64,000 bases of DNA from Leptospira kemamanensis (GCF_004769665.1 NZ_RQGG01000013.1:1-64000); one strand, 5' to 3'; shown: positions 1 to 8,866, counted from the stretch's first letter. Program-made: numbers and translations. Notes: a model not told the origin generated them from the sequence alone.

Positions 1-73
1 CTCTAGGATTCAAAACTCCAAACGAAGTCTTTTGGTGTGCCAATTAAATCGTTGCACTTAATTGTTGAATCCG
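1..73 (+). mobile_element. Right end of an IS30-like insertion sequence (partial)
   Basis: The window opens inside what looks like the 3' end of an insertion sequence. A transposase-like C-terminal peptide stops at base 47. It is followed by a GTTGCACTT block (from about base 51) and TTGAATCCGC (about 64-73), the kind of terminal sequence I associate with IS30-family ends. The rest of the element, its left inverted repeat and any target-site duplication lie outside the window, so the exact boundary near 73 is inferred. It could instead be an old decayed remnant. Confidence 0.5.
3..47 (+). pseudogene. C-terminal tail of a DDE transposase, IS30-like (partial at edge)
   Basis: Only 14 codons and a stop are inside the window. 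They read LGFKTPNEVFWCAN. The LGFKTPNEVF segment matches the usual end of IS30-family transposases, where an RPRK-LG-x-KTPNEVF stretch closes the DDE domain; IS3 and IS481 transposases end in a related RP-x-x-ALGY-x-TP motif, so the family is not certain. Whether the gene is intact cannot be told because the 5' part lies to the left of base 1. Confidence 0.5.
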
Positions 74-253
74 CTATTTATAATGAATTTCACTTAAATC
101 AAACTAAAAGAAGATTTGCTTAATGATTTTATCGAAAAAATATTGAAAATCTAAGTTTTTGAAACTGCTTTGTTTAGAAGTTTGTCATGAAACAATATTG
201 TCTTAGCCAAATTTCATGTTTTAAAATTAGGCTAACAACATTTCCTATCTCCC
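74..253. other. Intergenic, nothing recognised
   Basis: About 180 bases of A+T-rich DNA between the putative insertion-sequence end and the end of the alpha/beta hydrolase gene. No open frame of note, tRNA, convincing terminator stem or repeat was seen here. Confidence 0.5.
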
Positions 254-1138
254 TCACTTCAAATACATTTTAAAAAACCCTACTGTTCTTTTCTCCGCTT
301 CCTTCGGATCGAAATTCCAAATCCGTTCGTGGCGATCACAGTCCGGTGCCCATAAACTTTTTGGTTCTTTCGCTTTCGCAAATAAATCTTCTGCATGATG
401 GTAGTCCACATAATCATCTCGTTTGCAATGATAGATCGCAATCGGTCTAGGATGGATGTTCGCAATGACCTCAATTGGTCGAACGGAATTCATATCAATT
501 CCACTACGGAAGTCCAAAACCCATTTCACAACAGGAATGAGTGGGTAATACGGAATTCCAAAATCTCGTTTGGCCGATTCTATAAGAACATCCATTGCAC
601 TCACATAACCACTGCTAAAGAGACCAACTTTGATTTCGGGATGGTTTGCCATGGCAATGATACTTGTGGCAGAACCCATCGAAAATCCAAAGATCCCAAT
701 TTTGGTTTCCCCTTTGGTTTTTAAAAATTGTAGAGCAGCCGTTACATCTTTTTGTTCCAGTCCTCCCATCGTAGCAAAACCACCATGGTTTCTGCGAAGG
801 CTTAAGAGTAAAAGATTGTATCCTTCTTCGTGAAGGCTTTTTGAAAAACGAAGACCTTCATTTCTTTGCCCTCCATGTCCATGCACCATGAGAATTGTAC
901 CTTTGGATTGTTTGGCGGGAATCCAGTAACTAACAAGGTTCAATTTGTCTTCGGTTGGGATGGTCACTTCTTCATAATCTAAACCCAACTCACTAGGTCC
1001 CTTGCAAAAGACATGGTGGTCAGGGTTACAGTGAACTTTCGGATAAAGAACTAATCCTGAAAAATAATAAGCAATGCCAAAAAGTAGGATGATACTAAAA
1101 AGCAAAATGTATGATAAAAGCTGGAATGTTCGTTTCAT
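254..1138 (-). CDS. Membrane-anchored alpha/beta hydrolase
   Basis: A 294-residue serine hydrolase of the alpha/beta-hydrolase fold, probably an esterase or lipase-like enzyme of unknown substrate. Residues 8-30 form one hydrophobic segment that would anchor it in the inner membrane or act as an uncleaved signal. An HGHGG oxyanion-type motif lies at 86-90 and the nucleophile elbow GFSMGS at 151-156 puts the catalytic serine at 153. A C-terminal Asp (241 or 242) and His270 (DRHERIWN) complete a plausible triad. It resembles the YfhR/Bem46-like group (peptidase S9-like hydrolases). It stands alone, facing away from the DUF1499 gene. No clear Shine-Dalgarno sequence is seen before the ATG, so the start is the only reasonable ATG rather than a proven one. 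Confidence 0.8.
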   Translation of the reverse strand: MKRTFQLLSYILLFSIILLFGIAYYFSGLVLYPKVHCNPDHHVFCKGPSELGLDYEEVTIPTEDKLNLVSYWIPAKQSKGTILMVHGHGGQRNEGLRFSKSLHEEGYNLLLLSLRRNHGGFATMGGLEQKDVTAALQFLKTKGETKIGIFGFSMGSATSIIAMANHPEIKVGLFSSGYVSAMDVLIESAKRDFGIPYYPLIPVVKWVLDFRSGIDMNSVRPIEVIANIHPRPIAIYHCKRDDYVDYHHAEDLFAKAKEPKSLWAPDCDRHERIWNFDPKEAEKRTVGFFKMYLK

Positions 1139-1193
1139 GAGATTAGGAATCTAACTTGTTAAATAAAAACTGCAAGTAAAAAAATGAATCTAT

Positions 1194-1646
1194 TTGTTTG
1201 ATGGATGTATGGAAGCAGCCTTAGGTGTATTTTTTATCTGTTGTATGAGTGTTTTAAGTCCCTTTTCAGGGGTAGATGATGGGGAATTACGAGGATGTCC
1301 ACCATCACCTAACTGTGTTTCCAGCCAAAGTATGAAATACAATTTTGTTCATAAAGTGGATCCAATTTCTTATTCCACTTCCAAAGAAGTTGCCTATCGC
1401 CGTATCTCGGAATACTTCCACCAATCAGAAAATATATACATTAGCGAAGAGAAGGAAGGGGAATACTTACGGATTATTTTTTTTACCAAAGTGTTTCGTT
1501 TTCCAGATAGAGTTGAAGTATACTTTCCAGAAGGGAAAAACGAAGTGCAAGTGAGATCACAATCGATCCTGGGACTTTGGGATGTGTTTGCGAATCGAAG
1601 GCGAGTGAATACATTTCGTGAAATCCTCGCAAAAGAAGAATCATAA
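1194..1646 (+). CDS. DUF1499 family protein
   Basis: Up to 150 residues. The hallmark is the CPPSPNCVSSQ motif just after an N-terminal hydrophobic stretch, which is the conserved start of DUF1499 proteins (function unknown). A hydrophobic segment with two adjacent cysteines (FFICC) could be a membrane anchor or a poor lipobox, but a positively charged n-region is missing. The open frame begins with TTG at 1194; an ATG at 1209 is an equally good start and neither has a strong ribosome-binding site. Its last six bases overlap the end of the convergent oxidoreductase gene. Confidence 0.65.
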   Translation: MFDGCMEAALGVFFICCMSVLSPFSGVDDGELRGCPPSPNCVSSQSMKYNFVHKVDPISYSTSKEVAYRRISEYFHQSENIYISEEKEGEYLRIIFFTKVFRFPDRVEVYFPEGKNEVQVRSQSILGLWDVFANRRRVNTFREILAKEES

Positions 1647-2753
1647 AAGATCGTTGTGAGCTAAAAAGTAAACTCCACCTACGATCCTTTCTAATTTAGA
1701 ACCGAAAAGCCAATCTCCGAGAATGGTAATTCCTGTTTCTTGACAAAGCGATTTCCATTCAGCAAATTCTTCCTTGTCAAGTTGTAAGGCGCCCTCCCGA
1801 CCAAGGAGGGGCATTTGGGTTTGCGCAAATTTCCATCGGTGATTCCATATCTCGTCTGGAGGTGGTGCGGACCATTTTTCATTGACTCCCTGAATTAACA
1901 TCTCTTGGTAAAACGAGTTTGGTTTTTTCTCTGCGTCCATCCAGGGATCAAAATGAGTTTCCGAAAACAAGGAAGAGAACTGAACGAGTAAACTCGAACC
2001 ATCTCCCTTGGTTAAGTCCATAGGGTATTTGATTGACTCCCAACTTTGGTATTCCCAATCTTCACCACGATCTAGAATCGTCGAGACTGGAATGGGTTCT
2101 TCGGGCTTTAGGCCAAACGATTCAAAATTTGGTTTCCAATCCTTCCAAGATAAGAAACTAACAAGTGTTTTTCTGTATTCGTTATAAGGTTGTAAAAATT
2201 TGATCCAACGATCTAATTTTGGTTCTATATCTGAAGATTCAAAAATACTAACGATTTGAGGAATGGGAAGGGTGAGAAACACTTTGTTTGTTACCATCTC
2301 TGTCGATTGGTTTTCTAAATGGGAATGGAAGTTAAGTGACCATTCGTTCTCGTTCGTTTGCGATAGGGACTTGAGAGTCATACTCTGTTTGTAGGTTTTA
2401 TCTACTAACATGGAACCAACGATCGATTCCATACCCAAAGTTGGATAGTGGTGGTGAAGATCGTAGATCGGTTTTGTATCGATTTTCACTCCACAGGTTT
2501 TCCAAATTTCAAACAAATTGTAGGAAGAAACTTTTCCCATCCAATTCACTTCCATTTGGTCGCAAAACATTGTAGCCCCAATATCAAAGCGAGCTCCTGA
2601 AACTTGGCTGACTTTGGTGGAAACTCTTCCGCCTGGTTTTCGTGCCTTGTCAAGGAGAACCACCTCGGGTTTCATCATGGCAATGGCAGCACCGGTAAGG
2701 CCCGAGCCTACAACAAGAGAGTTAGGTTCCGATGGAAAATGACGGGTCTTCAC
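1641..2753 (-). CDS. FAD-dependent oxidoreductase (renalase / amine-oxidase-like)
   Basis: A 370-residue flavoprotein. The N-terminus carries the Rossmann dinucleotide fingerprint VVGSGLTGAAIA (residues 14-25), an acidic residue closing beta2 (LLDKARKPGGR), and the GGRVST motif at 41-46 typical of NAD(P)/FAD-binding amine-oxidase-like proteins, the group that includes renalase and the COG3380 family. The C-terminal LGDWLFGSKLERIVGG segment is the expected second FAD-contact region. Substrate is unknown. It lies 28 bases downstream of a small hypothetical gene on the same strand, so they may be co-transcribed. Its end overlaps the convergent DUF1499 gene by six bases. Confidence 0.75.
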   Translation of the reverse strand: MKTRHFPSEPNSLVVGSGLTGAAIAMMKPEVVLLDKARKPGGRVSTKVSQVSGARFDIGATMFCDQMEVNWMGKVSSYNLFEIWKTCGVKIDTKPIYDLHHHYPTLGMESIVGSMLVDKTYKQSMTLKSLSQTNENEWSLNFHSHLENQSTEMVTNKVFLTLPIPQIVSIFESSDIEPKLDRWIKFLQPYNEYRKTLVSFLSWKDWKPNFESFGLKPEEPIPVSTILDRGEDWEYQSWESIKYPMDLTKGDGSSLLVQFSSLFSETHFDPWMDAEKKPNSFYQEMLIQGVNEKWSAPPPDEIWNHRWKFAQTQMPLLGREGALQLDKEEFAEWKSLCQETGITILGDWLFGSKLERIVGGVYFLAHNDLL

Positions 2754-2781
2754 GGAAGATTAGACGGGCTCCGTCAAAGTT

Positions 2782-3003
2782 TTATAATTGTTTGATCAGA
2801 GTTTTTAAATCATTGATGAGAGAAAAAGGAACTGGTTTGATTTCCTCAGCCAATTGGATGGTATCTTGGATGGTGCGTGTGAGAACTTGTTTTTCAGCAA
2901 GGTATGCCGCTTGTGGGAGTTTGGACTTATTTTTTTTAAAGATAGAGACTTTGCTATCAATGATTTCGATCATTTGGTTTAAGTACTGTATTTTTTGGTC
3001 CAT
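2782..3003 (-). CDS. Small hypothetical protein, helical
   Basis: A 73-residue protein beginning MDQKIQYLNQM, rich in Ile, Leu, Lys and Gln and predicted to be mostly helical, possibly a short coiled coil. No family is recognised. The frame can be extended to a TTG at 3045, but that would overlap the start of the divergent methyltransferase-like gene, so the ATG at 3003 is preferred. Position just upstream of the oxidoreductase gene suggests a two-gene transcript. Confidence 0.5.
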   Translation of the reverse strand: MDQKIQYLNQMIEIIDSKVSIFKKNKSKLPQAAYLAEKQVLTRTIQDTIQLAEEIKPVPFSLINDLKTLIKQL

Positions 3004-3033
3004 GGGAGAAATTTGTAACACAACTTGGTAGAA

Positions 3034-3657
3034 ATGAGAAACCAAATTTTTATGAAAGATGAGAAAGATATCGTAGGGAAACCAATGACAGATTTGTTAT
3101 TTGACTCTGAATTACCTTTCTCACTACAAAAATTATCACCTTACCAGTGGACACCAGTCTTCATAGTCAAACGAACTTGGGAATTTTTAAAAGGCAAAGA
3201 GGTCAGATCCATTATGGATTTGGGTTCTGGTCTTGGGAAATTCTGTATTGTTTTGTCTTTTTTGGCAGAGGATCAATTTCCGATTTATGGTTGCGAAGAT
3301 CGGGAAGAACTCTTACAAATGGCGACTTCACTTCAAATGAAATGGAAAAGAAAGTCAGTTTGCTTTCAGAAAACAAATTTTCTGACTTCATTTCCCTATG
3401 GACATTCTCATTATTATTGTTTTAACCCTCTTTATGAAACGATGAAAGGGTCTCATTCTATAGATGATACAAAAGTAAAATCGGCAAAACTCTTTCTTCA
3501 GAATATCCAAACTTTAAAAAATCATCTATATCTTTGTCCCAAAGGAACCAAACTCATCACCTATCACGGTTTTGGTGGTTCGGTCCTTCCTGGTTATATT
3601 GTCATTCGAAAAGAAAATGACGACTTAGGTGAATGGATGGTTTGGGAAAGAGTCTAA
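3034..3657 (+). CDS. SAM-dependent methyltransferase-like protein
   Basis: About 207 residues. The central motif MDLGSGLGKF matches motif I (the SAM-binding glycine loop) of class I methyltransferases and is followed about 20 residues on by an acidic residue (GCEDREE) where the ribose hydroxyls of SAM would bind. A short YYCFNPLYE stretch sits where motif IV (D/N-PP-Y/F) is expected. The substrate is unknown. Starts at TTG 3025, ATG 3034 and ATG 3052 are all possible; 3034 is taken as a compromise since none has a clear ribosome-binding site. It faces away from the small helical gene. Confidence 0.6.
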   Translation: MRNQIFMKDEKDIVGKPMTDLLFDSELPFSLQKLSPYQWTPVFIVKRTWEFLKGKEVRSIMDLGSGLGKFCIVLSFLAEDQFPIYGCEDREELLQMATSLQMKWKRKSVCFQKTNFLTSFPYGHSHYYCFNPLYETMKGSHSIDDTKVKSAKLFLQNIQTLKNHLYLCPKGTKLITYHGFGGSVLPGYIVIRKENDDLGEWMVWERV

Positions 3658-3677
3658 TGATTCCCTTCCTGTTTTCC

Positions 3678-5129
3678 TTAGTGGATCACCTTGGCATATT
3701 TTTTACGTAAGTGAGGTTTCGCAATGAGGAGGTAAAAAAGTCCAGTGGAGATGACAACAATGGATGTGAAGATCATTCCATAGTTGATAAACCAAGGTTC
3801 TTCTGGTGCTCTAGGCCATACCATGTTGGATACAGCGGCAATTCCATACACTAAGGCCAATACATTGATGAAGAAACCAAATCGTCCCAATGTAAACGAA
3901 CCTTGTGGTTTCCAACCTCGTAACCTCGCAAACATTGCTCCAAAAACAACCATTTGAAAAGCAACATAGATTCCACAAGAAGCAAAACTGATAATGGTTG
4001 TTACAGTATCTTGTAACCAATGTCCAATACTTGTGATGACGATTGGTATAATCCCTGTGACTAGAAGTGCTTTTGTGGGTACCTTCCCTTTTTTAGAGAG
4101 GTGGTTTAAGTATTGGCTACCAAAAATCATTCCATCACGGGCGAAAGAAAAAAGTAAACGACTGGCAGCAGCTTGTAAACTAAGTAAACAAGACAAAAAA
4201 GAAATCATCACAATGACAATCACCATTCGGTATCCAGTAACTCCCATTGCCGTTGTGAGTGTCGTTGTGACAGGATCTGCATCTTCTCCCGAAATTGCTT
4301 TTTCTACATTCGGTAACGATAAAAGAAGTGCTAAACAGATAAATATTGCCGCACCACCACCTATATAAATGGTCATTCGCATCGATTTTGGTATCGCAGA
4401 ACTTGCATTTGGTGTTTCTTCTGCCACATCTCCACAAGCTTCAAATCCATAATAACAAAACATGGCAGCAACAGAAGAAGCTAGGAAAGCAGGGAAATAA
4501 CTCATTCCGTCCCCAAACGAAAACGTATCCCATAAGATGGATATGGAATTTACCTTGGCAAAGAGTAAAAGGTATCCTCCAACAAGGATGGCACCCACTA
4601 ACTCACAAGCAAAACCAAAAAAAGCAATTTGTGCGAGTAACTTGGTTCCGCTTAAGTTCAGTAAGGTGGAGATGAGAATCATCCCAATGGCAATCCAGAT
4701 AAAACCGGTATTCCCAAGTTCCACACCGAGTAAGTTGTTTAAAAAGGGAGCTCCCCCCACAGCAACTGCTGCGACAGACGTAAAGAGTGCCCATGCATAG
4801 ACCCAAGCAGACATCCAAGCAAAACGTTCTCCGACTAACCGAAGAGACCAAGGATAAATTCCTCCAGAAATCGGGTATTGAGATACCACTTCTCCAAACA
4901 CAAGGCAAACTAGAAATTGGCCAAGACCTACTAAAAAATAATTCCAAATCATGGGGGGACCACCCGCCTGGATGGCCAAAGCAAAAACAGAATACACGCC
5001 TACCACAGGGGAAAGGTAAGTAAAACCTAGGGAAAAATTTTCCCAAAAACTCATACTCCGATCAAATTCCGATTTAAGTCCAAGGCTCTTTAGTTGTTCT
5101 GCGTCATGGTCTAGGGCTTTTTGGTCCAT
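3678..5129 (-). CDS. APC-superfamily amino acid permease
   Basis: A 483-residue inner-membrane transporter with about 12 hydrophobic segments. The first helix region (SLGFTYLSPVVGVYSVF) and the SQYPISGGIYPWSLRL motif near residue 85 are characteristic of the amino acid/choline transporter branch of the APC superfamily, which takes up GABA, choline or amino acids by cation symport. A conserved EACGDVAEETPNA segment lies in the middle of the protein, as in that branch. Substrate cannot be assigned from sequence. It is convergent with the preceding methyltransferase-like gene and divergent from the small lipoprotein gene. Confidence 0.85.
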   Translation of the reverse strand: MDQKALDHDAEQLKSLGLKSEFDRSMSFWENFSLGFTYLSPVVGVYSVFALAIQAGGPPMIWNYFLVGLGQFLVCLVFGEVVSQYPISGGIYPWSLRLVGERFAWMSAWVYAWALFTSVAAVAVGGAPFLNNLLGVELGNTGFIWIAIGMILISTLLNLSGTKLLAQIAFFGFACELVGAILVGGYLLLFAKVNSISILWDTFSFGDGMSYFPAFLASSVAAMFCYYGFEACGDVAEETPNASSAIPKSMRMTIYIGGGAAIFICLALLLSLPNVEKAISGEDADPVTTTLTTAMGVTGYRMVIVIVMISFLSCLLSLQAAASRLLFSFARDGMIFGSQYLNHLSKKGKVPTKALLVTGIIPIVITSIGHWLQDTVTTIISFASCGIYVAFQMVVFGAMFARLRGWKPQGSFTLGRFGFFINVLALVYGIAAVSNMVWPRAPEEPWFINYGMIFTSIVVISTGLFYLLIAKPHLRKKYAKVIH

Positions 5130-5211
5130 TCCAATACCTGTTCCTAATTTAGGTTCTTTCGCTCCTTTTTTAAGAATAGGGTTCTTTTCTACAAACGATT
5201 TTGTTTTTCCA

Positions 5212-5239
5212 TTGACGAAGGAAATTGATTCCCTAGTAT
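5212..5239 (+). promoter_or_regulatory. Sigma70-like promoter for the small lipoprotein
   Basis: A TTGACG -35 (5212-5217) and TAGTAT -10 (5234-5239) separated by 16 bases stand just ahead of the lipoprotein gene, giving a leader of roughly 15-20 bases. Read by eye only. Confidence 0.4.
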
Positions 5240-5261
5240 ACTTACCTTACGGGAAACATTG

Positions 5262-5516
5262 ATGAAAAAAAGTATTTTGTTAGCAATCGCAGTTCTATTC
5301 TTTTTCTCTTGCGCAAGTTCTGAATCAACAGAACGCAACGCAGAGGAACCAGGTCTTATGGATAAGTTAATTGAAAAGGCAAGTTCAGAAGAAGGCCAAA
5401 AGGCAATCAAAATGGGGAAAGAAAAACTCCAAGATCCAGAGACTCAAGAAAAACTGAAAAGTATGATGTCAAAGGACAAAAAGAAAAAAGATCCAACAGC
5501 ACTTCCTGGACAATAA
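5262..5516 (+). CDS. Small lipoprotein
   Basis: An 84-residue secreted protein. MKK followed by a hydrophobic core and a Cys in FFFSCASS is a lipoprotein signal with a loose spirochaetal lipobox. The mature part is short, Lys/Glu-rich and helical (repeated EKL-, QEKLKSMMSKDKKK), with no recognised domain. The ATG at 5262 is preferred over the in-frame TTG three bases earlier; a GGGA element lies upstream. A perfect 10-bp hairpin follows the gene. Confidence 0.7.
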   Translation: MKKSILLAIAVLFFFSCASSESTERNAEEPGLMDKLIEKASSEEGQKAIKMGKEKLQDPETQEKLKSMMSKDKKKKDPTALPGQ

Positions 5517-5534
5517 TCGAAAGAATCTTTCCAT

Positions 5535-5565
5535 ACCAACCATGACCATTTGTAACATGGTTGGT
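5535..5565. terminator. Hairpin between convergent genes, possible terminator
   Basis: Perfect inverted repeat ACCAACCATG (5535-5544) and CATGGTTGGT (5556-5565) with an 11-base loop, placed between the ends of the small lipoprotein gene and the convergent membrane-protein gene. No strong T-run follows on either strand, so termination is plausible but not certain. Confidence 0.5.
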
Positions 5566-5574
5566 GTTTGCCCT

Positions 5575-6675
5575 TCATTCAAAACGAGCGAAATCTAAAT
5601 CCCCACCTGACTCTTCAAAAATAGTTTTTAAGATCCAATGTTTCACATTGGTGACGTCACTTAAATCGCAGAAAAAAAACAAAGAAAACGATTCCATTTT
5701 CTCGTCATTCACCAAACAGAGTTGGTTCCCGATTTGGATTAAATCTTCCCAATTGGCAAATGGATATTCTTTTCCATTCCAAAGAAGAGATGTTTTTGTG
5801 ATCGTGATTTCCCTTCTCTTGTTTTGTTGGTAAAAGACATGGAAAACAGGAATCAATCCAAGAAAGAGGGAAAGTAGGAAAAATGAGAGTTGGCCTATCG
5901 TCGGAGGTAAGGTTTCCCAATAAGCAACGGAAATTTCGAAAATATCTCCAAAGGCAAAATGGATCAAAAGAGTAAAAGCCAAACCTAAAAAGATAGAAAC
6001 AAATAAAATCACTTTTGACTTATACTTAGAAACCAGTGAAATTCCATCATTTGTTTTTAATATCGATACATCTGAGTTAGGTGAAAACTGGATGTTTGCT
6101 TCTAAAATATTTGTAGGCAATTTTCGTTTGTGTATGGGTAAATCCAATTCTTTTGGTTGGATGAGAAGTCCATCGGTTGTTTGCAAAGGAATCTCTAATT
6201 GTTTACAAATCAGCTCTCCATCAAAACGTAATTTGGAAAAATTTGTACTTTCAATGAGTTGGATATTTTCTGCATCAGTGTGACCCATGACGGTATATAC
6301 CGTTACCGTCCTTGTTCCGTTTTTTGTTTTAACGGTATAAGAATAATCAGAATAGGAAATCCGTTTTAAATTTTGGAAGGGAAGGGTGCGAACTTCTTTT
6401 TTTTTGGAAAACCAATGGATGGTTTTTGTTTCTAAATCAAAAACCGTTTCTTCTGGTTTCGATGTGATCGCCAGTAATACATAAGGAAGAGCAAAAAATG
6501 CTACCAAAAACGAGGCAATGATCACAAAGCTCATCATGTTTTCTTCTGTGAATTCCATAAACGAAAAGGAAAAAGCCACAATTGCTAAAGATAAAATTTC
6601 AAAGATGATGAGAAACCATCTGACCGTTTTGAGATTCACCGATTTATGATCAGACCATTGTAATTTTTTTTCCAT
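5575..6675 (-). CDS. Hypothetical membrane protein
   Basis: A 366-residue protein with two N-terminal and two central hydrophobic segments (about residues 18-75 and 220-285). The stretch between them has the look of a PH-like or membrane-associated soluble domain (FDLETKTIHWFSKKKEVRTLPFQNLKRISYSDYSY), as in bacterial proteins with a PH-like domain that describe their own strands as converted to fixed lipid or peptide contacts, but no family is firmly recognised. The ATG at 6675 follows AAAGG at good spacing and is preferred to the TTG at 6681. Confidence 0.6.
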   Translation of the reverse strand: MEKKLQWSDHKSVNLKTVRWFLIIFEILSLAIVAFSFSFMEFTEENMMSFVIIASFLVAFFALPYVLLAITSKPEETVFDLETKTIHWFSKKKEVRTLPFQNLKRISYSDYSYTVKTKNGTRTVTVYTVMGHTDAENIQLIESTNFSKLRFDGELICKQLEIPLQTTDGLLIQPKELDLPIHKRKLPTNILEANIQFSPNSDVSILKTNDGISLVSKYKSKVILFVSIFLGLAFTLLIHFAFGDIFEISVAYWETLPPTIGQLSFFLLSLFLGLIPVFHVFYQQNKRREITITKTSLLWNGKEYPFANWEDLIQIGNQLCLVNDEKMESFSLFFFCDLSDVTNVKHWILKTIFEESGGDLDFARFE

Positions 6676-6740
6676 CACCAAACCTTTTTCTTCTGAATTT
6701 CATACTAAAACTGATCAATTGTTGTTTGTATGTTTACTTG

Positions 6741-8411
6741 TTATAATTTCAAACTGGATGCTTCCGGAATGGTTGCAGAAGGTTTCATAAACAAAAATCC
6801 TTGGGAGAATTCAATACCAAGTGATTCCACTAAGTCTTGTATGGCGGGTCGATCCACAAATTCTGCCACCACTTTGGCACCTATGCCTCGTGCTAGTTCA
6901 ACAATCCCTTGGACGAGTAGGTAAGCGGTTTTGTTTTCTGGTAGATTTTTGATAAACTTTCCATCGATTTTTAAGTAATCTGGATTGAATTCGAGTAATC
7001 TTGCTAAATTGGAATATTGAACTCCAAAATCATCGATCGCAATTTGACATCCAATCGCTTTTAGATCTTTGATAGTGGACAAACTATGTTTGTGTTCGGA
7101 AAAACTAATGTCTTCCAAAATTTCAAAGGTAACACGTTTGGGTTCAATTTTGTATTGGGAAAGCCTAGACTCCACCCATTTGCTGAAACTTTTATATTCT
7201 AATTCCGACTCTGTCAGGTTGATGGAAAAGTCATAGGGAAAATTGGAAAAGTATTGCATGCTTTCATCAATCATCTGTAAGCCGATCATCCGAATGCTTC
7301 CCGTTACTTTCGCTAATTTTAAAAATATGTCGGGAGTTAAGATGGTATCTCTGTCTTTGATTCGCGCTAAACATTCAAATTTATGAATCTCTTTGGTTTG
7401 GTTATTTAAGATCCCTTGGTAGAACGGAACAATTTGTTTATTGGTAATCGCTGTATGGATTTTTTGACTGAGTTGAAAATTCTGTAAATGATGATCGGTT
7501 GATAAATCTTCTGAGTAGGAAACAAAGTCTGTAGAGTTTTGTAATTCCGCTTGGAAGAGGGCAAGTTTTGCTTTGTAATAACAATCCTCTTGGCCAGAAG
7601 CGGAAGCATACCGGCAATCCAATTGGAATCCCACTCCATCTAAAAAGAATTCATCTGACTTTAACATCATCCGAAAACTGCGAAGTAGATCGACTAACAT
7701 TGGTTCTGAAAGGTTGGATAAAATTCCAATCTCATCGGAATACAAATGAAAGACTTTGTGTTCGTTTTGCAAATGTACGGTGAGAAGTTGTAAAAACTTA
7801 TGAAGGATCTTCCGATACACTTCGATCCCAAAGGTTTTGATGATGGTAGGGAAGTTGATGATTTTTATGAGCAAAAGGGATTGTGTAATTTTGGATTGAT
7901 TATTGTTTTTTAATTCTTTTACAAGTGATTCAAAATTGGGAAATTTGGTATCACGGTGAAAGTATAGGGAATCCGCTAATTCTTTGTTTTTTTCTTCCAG
8001 AGATTTTTCTTGGAAATAGGCGTCGATGGCTTGTTTGATGGTGAGTTCCAAATCATGGGCGTCCCAAGGTTTGGAGAGGTAACGGTAGAGACAACCGTGG
8101 TTCAGAGCATTTCCGATTGCCTGAGCGGGGGCTTGCCCCGTTAACATGATCTTTTTGGTGCGAGGGTGGGTTTTTTGCATTTCGATCAGAAATTCATCCC
8201 CTTTTTGCCCTGGCATGACATGGTCACAGATGACAACCGCAAGGTCTGCTCCCACGGATTCAATTTCTTTCATGATTTCCTTGGCGGATTCCGCACTTTC
8301 TGCGGTTTCGATGGTGAAGCTGGAACCAAAAACTTTTTTCAATTGTTCCTTCAAGTTCCAAAGGATAAAGAATTCATCATCGATGCAAAGTATGTATGGT
8401 TTTTCGTTCAA
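6741..8411 (-). CDS. Response regulator with EAL domain (c-di-GMP phosphodiesterase)
   Basis: A 556-residue signalling protein. Residues 1-125 are a receiver domain with the acidic pocket (D11, D12), phospho-acceptor Asp63 (ICDHVMPG), Thr91 and Lys114. The middle (about 160-290) looks like a decayed GGDEF domain in which the signature reads SDEIG. The C-terminal EAL domain keeps the metal and catalytic set: ECLAR (ExLxR), SINLTE, FEILED, IDDFG, LKIDGKF, the AEFV Glu and SQGFLF. It should therefore hydrolyse cyclic di-GMP under control of phosphorylation by an unknown histidine kinase, none being adjacent. It is divergent from the RRM protein gene. Confidence 0.88.
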   Translation of the reverse strand: MNEKPYILCIDDEFFILWNLKEQLKKVFGSSFTIETAESAESAKEIMKEIESVGADLAVVICDHVMPGQKGDEFLIEMQKTHPRTKKIMLTGQAPAQAIGNALNHGCLYRYLSKPWDAHDLELTIKQAIDAYFQEKSLEEKNKELADSLYFHRDTKFPNFESLVKELKNNNQSKITQSLLLIKIINFPTIIKTFGIEVYRKILHKFLQLLTVHLQNEHKVFHLYSDEIGILSNLSEPMLVDLLRSFRMMLKSDEFFLDGVGFQLDCRYASASGQEDCYYKAKLALFQAELQNSTDFVSYSEDLSTDHHLQNFQLSQKIHTAITNKQIVPFYQGILNNQTKEIHKFECLARIKDRDTILTPDIFLKLAKVTGSIRMIGLQMIDESMQYFSNFPYDFSINLTESELEYKSFSKWVESRLSQYKIEPKRVTFEILEDISFSEHKHSLSTIKDLKAIGCQIAIDDFGVQYSNLARLLEFNPDYLKIDGKFIKNLPENKTAYLLVQGIVELARGIGAKVVAEFVDRPAIQDLVESLGIEFSQGFLFMKPSATIPEASSLKL

Positions 8412-8476
8412 AGGGGTACCTGGAAAAGTTTCTCAAATGAATCGGAAGGTAGAGAATATGCAAGAAATATTTACTG

Positions 8477-8506
8477 TTGACAATTTCTACCATTTCGTTC
8501 TAATTT
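8477..8506 (+). promoter_or_regulatory. Sigma70-like promoter for the RRM protein
   Basis: Consensus TTGACA (8477-8482) and TAATTT (8501-8506) with an 18-base spacer in the divergent gap; the transcript would have a leader of about 45 bases before the ATG at 8556. Confidence 0.45.
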
Positions 8507-8555
8507 AGCCGTTCCAAAGACTTTGGTACATGCATTTCTTTTTAAGAGGACAGGA

Positions 8556-8825
8556 ATGGTTTCAAATAAAATTTACGTAGGGAATTTGAAATTTTCCCTA
8601 AAGGAAGAAAATATCCGTCAAATTTTTTCAGTATATGGAGTGATCCAAGATTTGAAAATGATTCACGATCGAGAAACGGGCAATTTTAGAGGTTTTGCTT
8701 TTATCACGTATGCCAATCCGAGTGAAGCGGAAGAAGCAGTGGCCCAAATGAATGGCCAACCCGTTGACGGAAGGAATCTCAAAGTGACGTTTGCAGAAGA
8801 CAAAAGAAAAGAAAAACAGAACTAA
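8556..8825 (+). CDS. RRM-domain RNA-binding protein
   Basis: An 89-residue single RNA-recognition-motif protein of the small bacterial glycine-poor type. RNP2 reads KIYVGNL near the N-terminus and RNP1 reads RGFAFITY, with the aromatic residues needed for base stacking. Such proteins in cyanobacteria, spirochaetes and others bind RNA and often respond to cold or stress; the role here is unknown. The ATG at 8556 is preceded by AAGAGGA and fits the domain start; an upstream TTG/ATG extension would only add a non-conserved tail. The C-terminus is a short basic KRKEKQN tail. Confidence 0.85.
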   Translation: MVSNKIYVGNLKFSLKEENIRQIFSVYGVIQDLKMIHDRETGNFRGFAFITYANPSEAEEAVAQMNGQPVDGRNLKVTFAEDKRKEKQN

Positions 8826-8866
8826 AATTCTCTTTTCTTTCCATCCACACCCCATAAAGAAGGAGG

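Noticed and set aside
395..833. Plus-strand frames over the hydrolase gene
   Set aside because: Antisense shadows without ribosome-binding sites or family motifs; the same holds for similar frames over other long genes.
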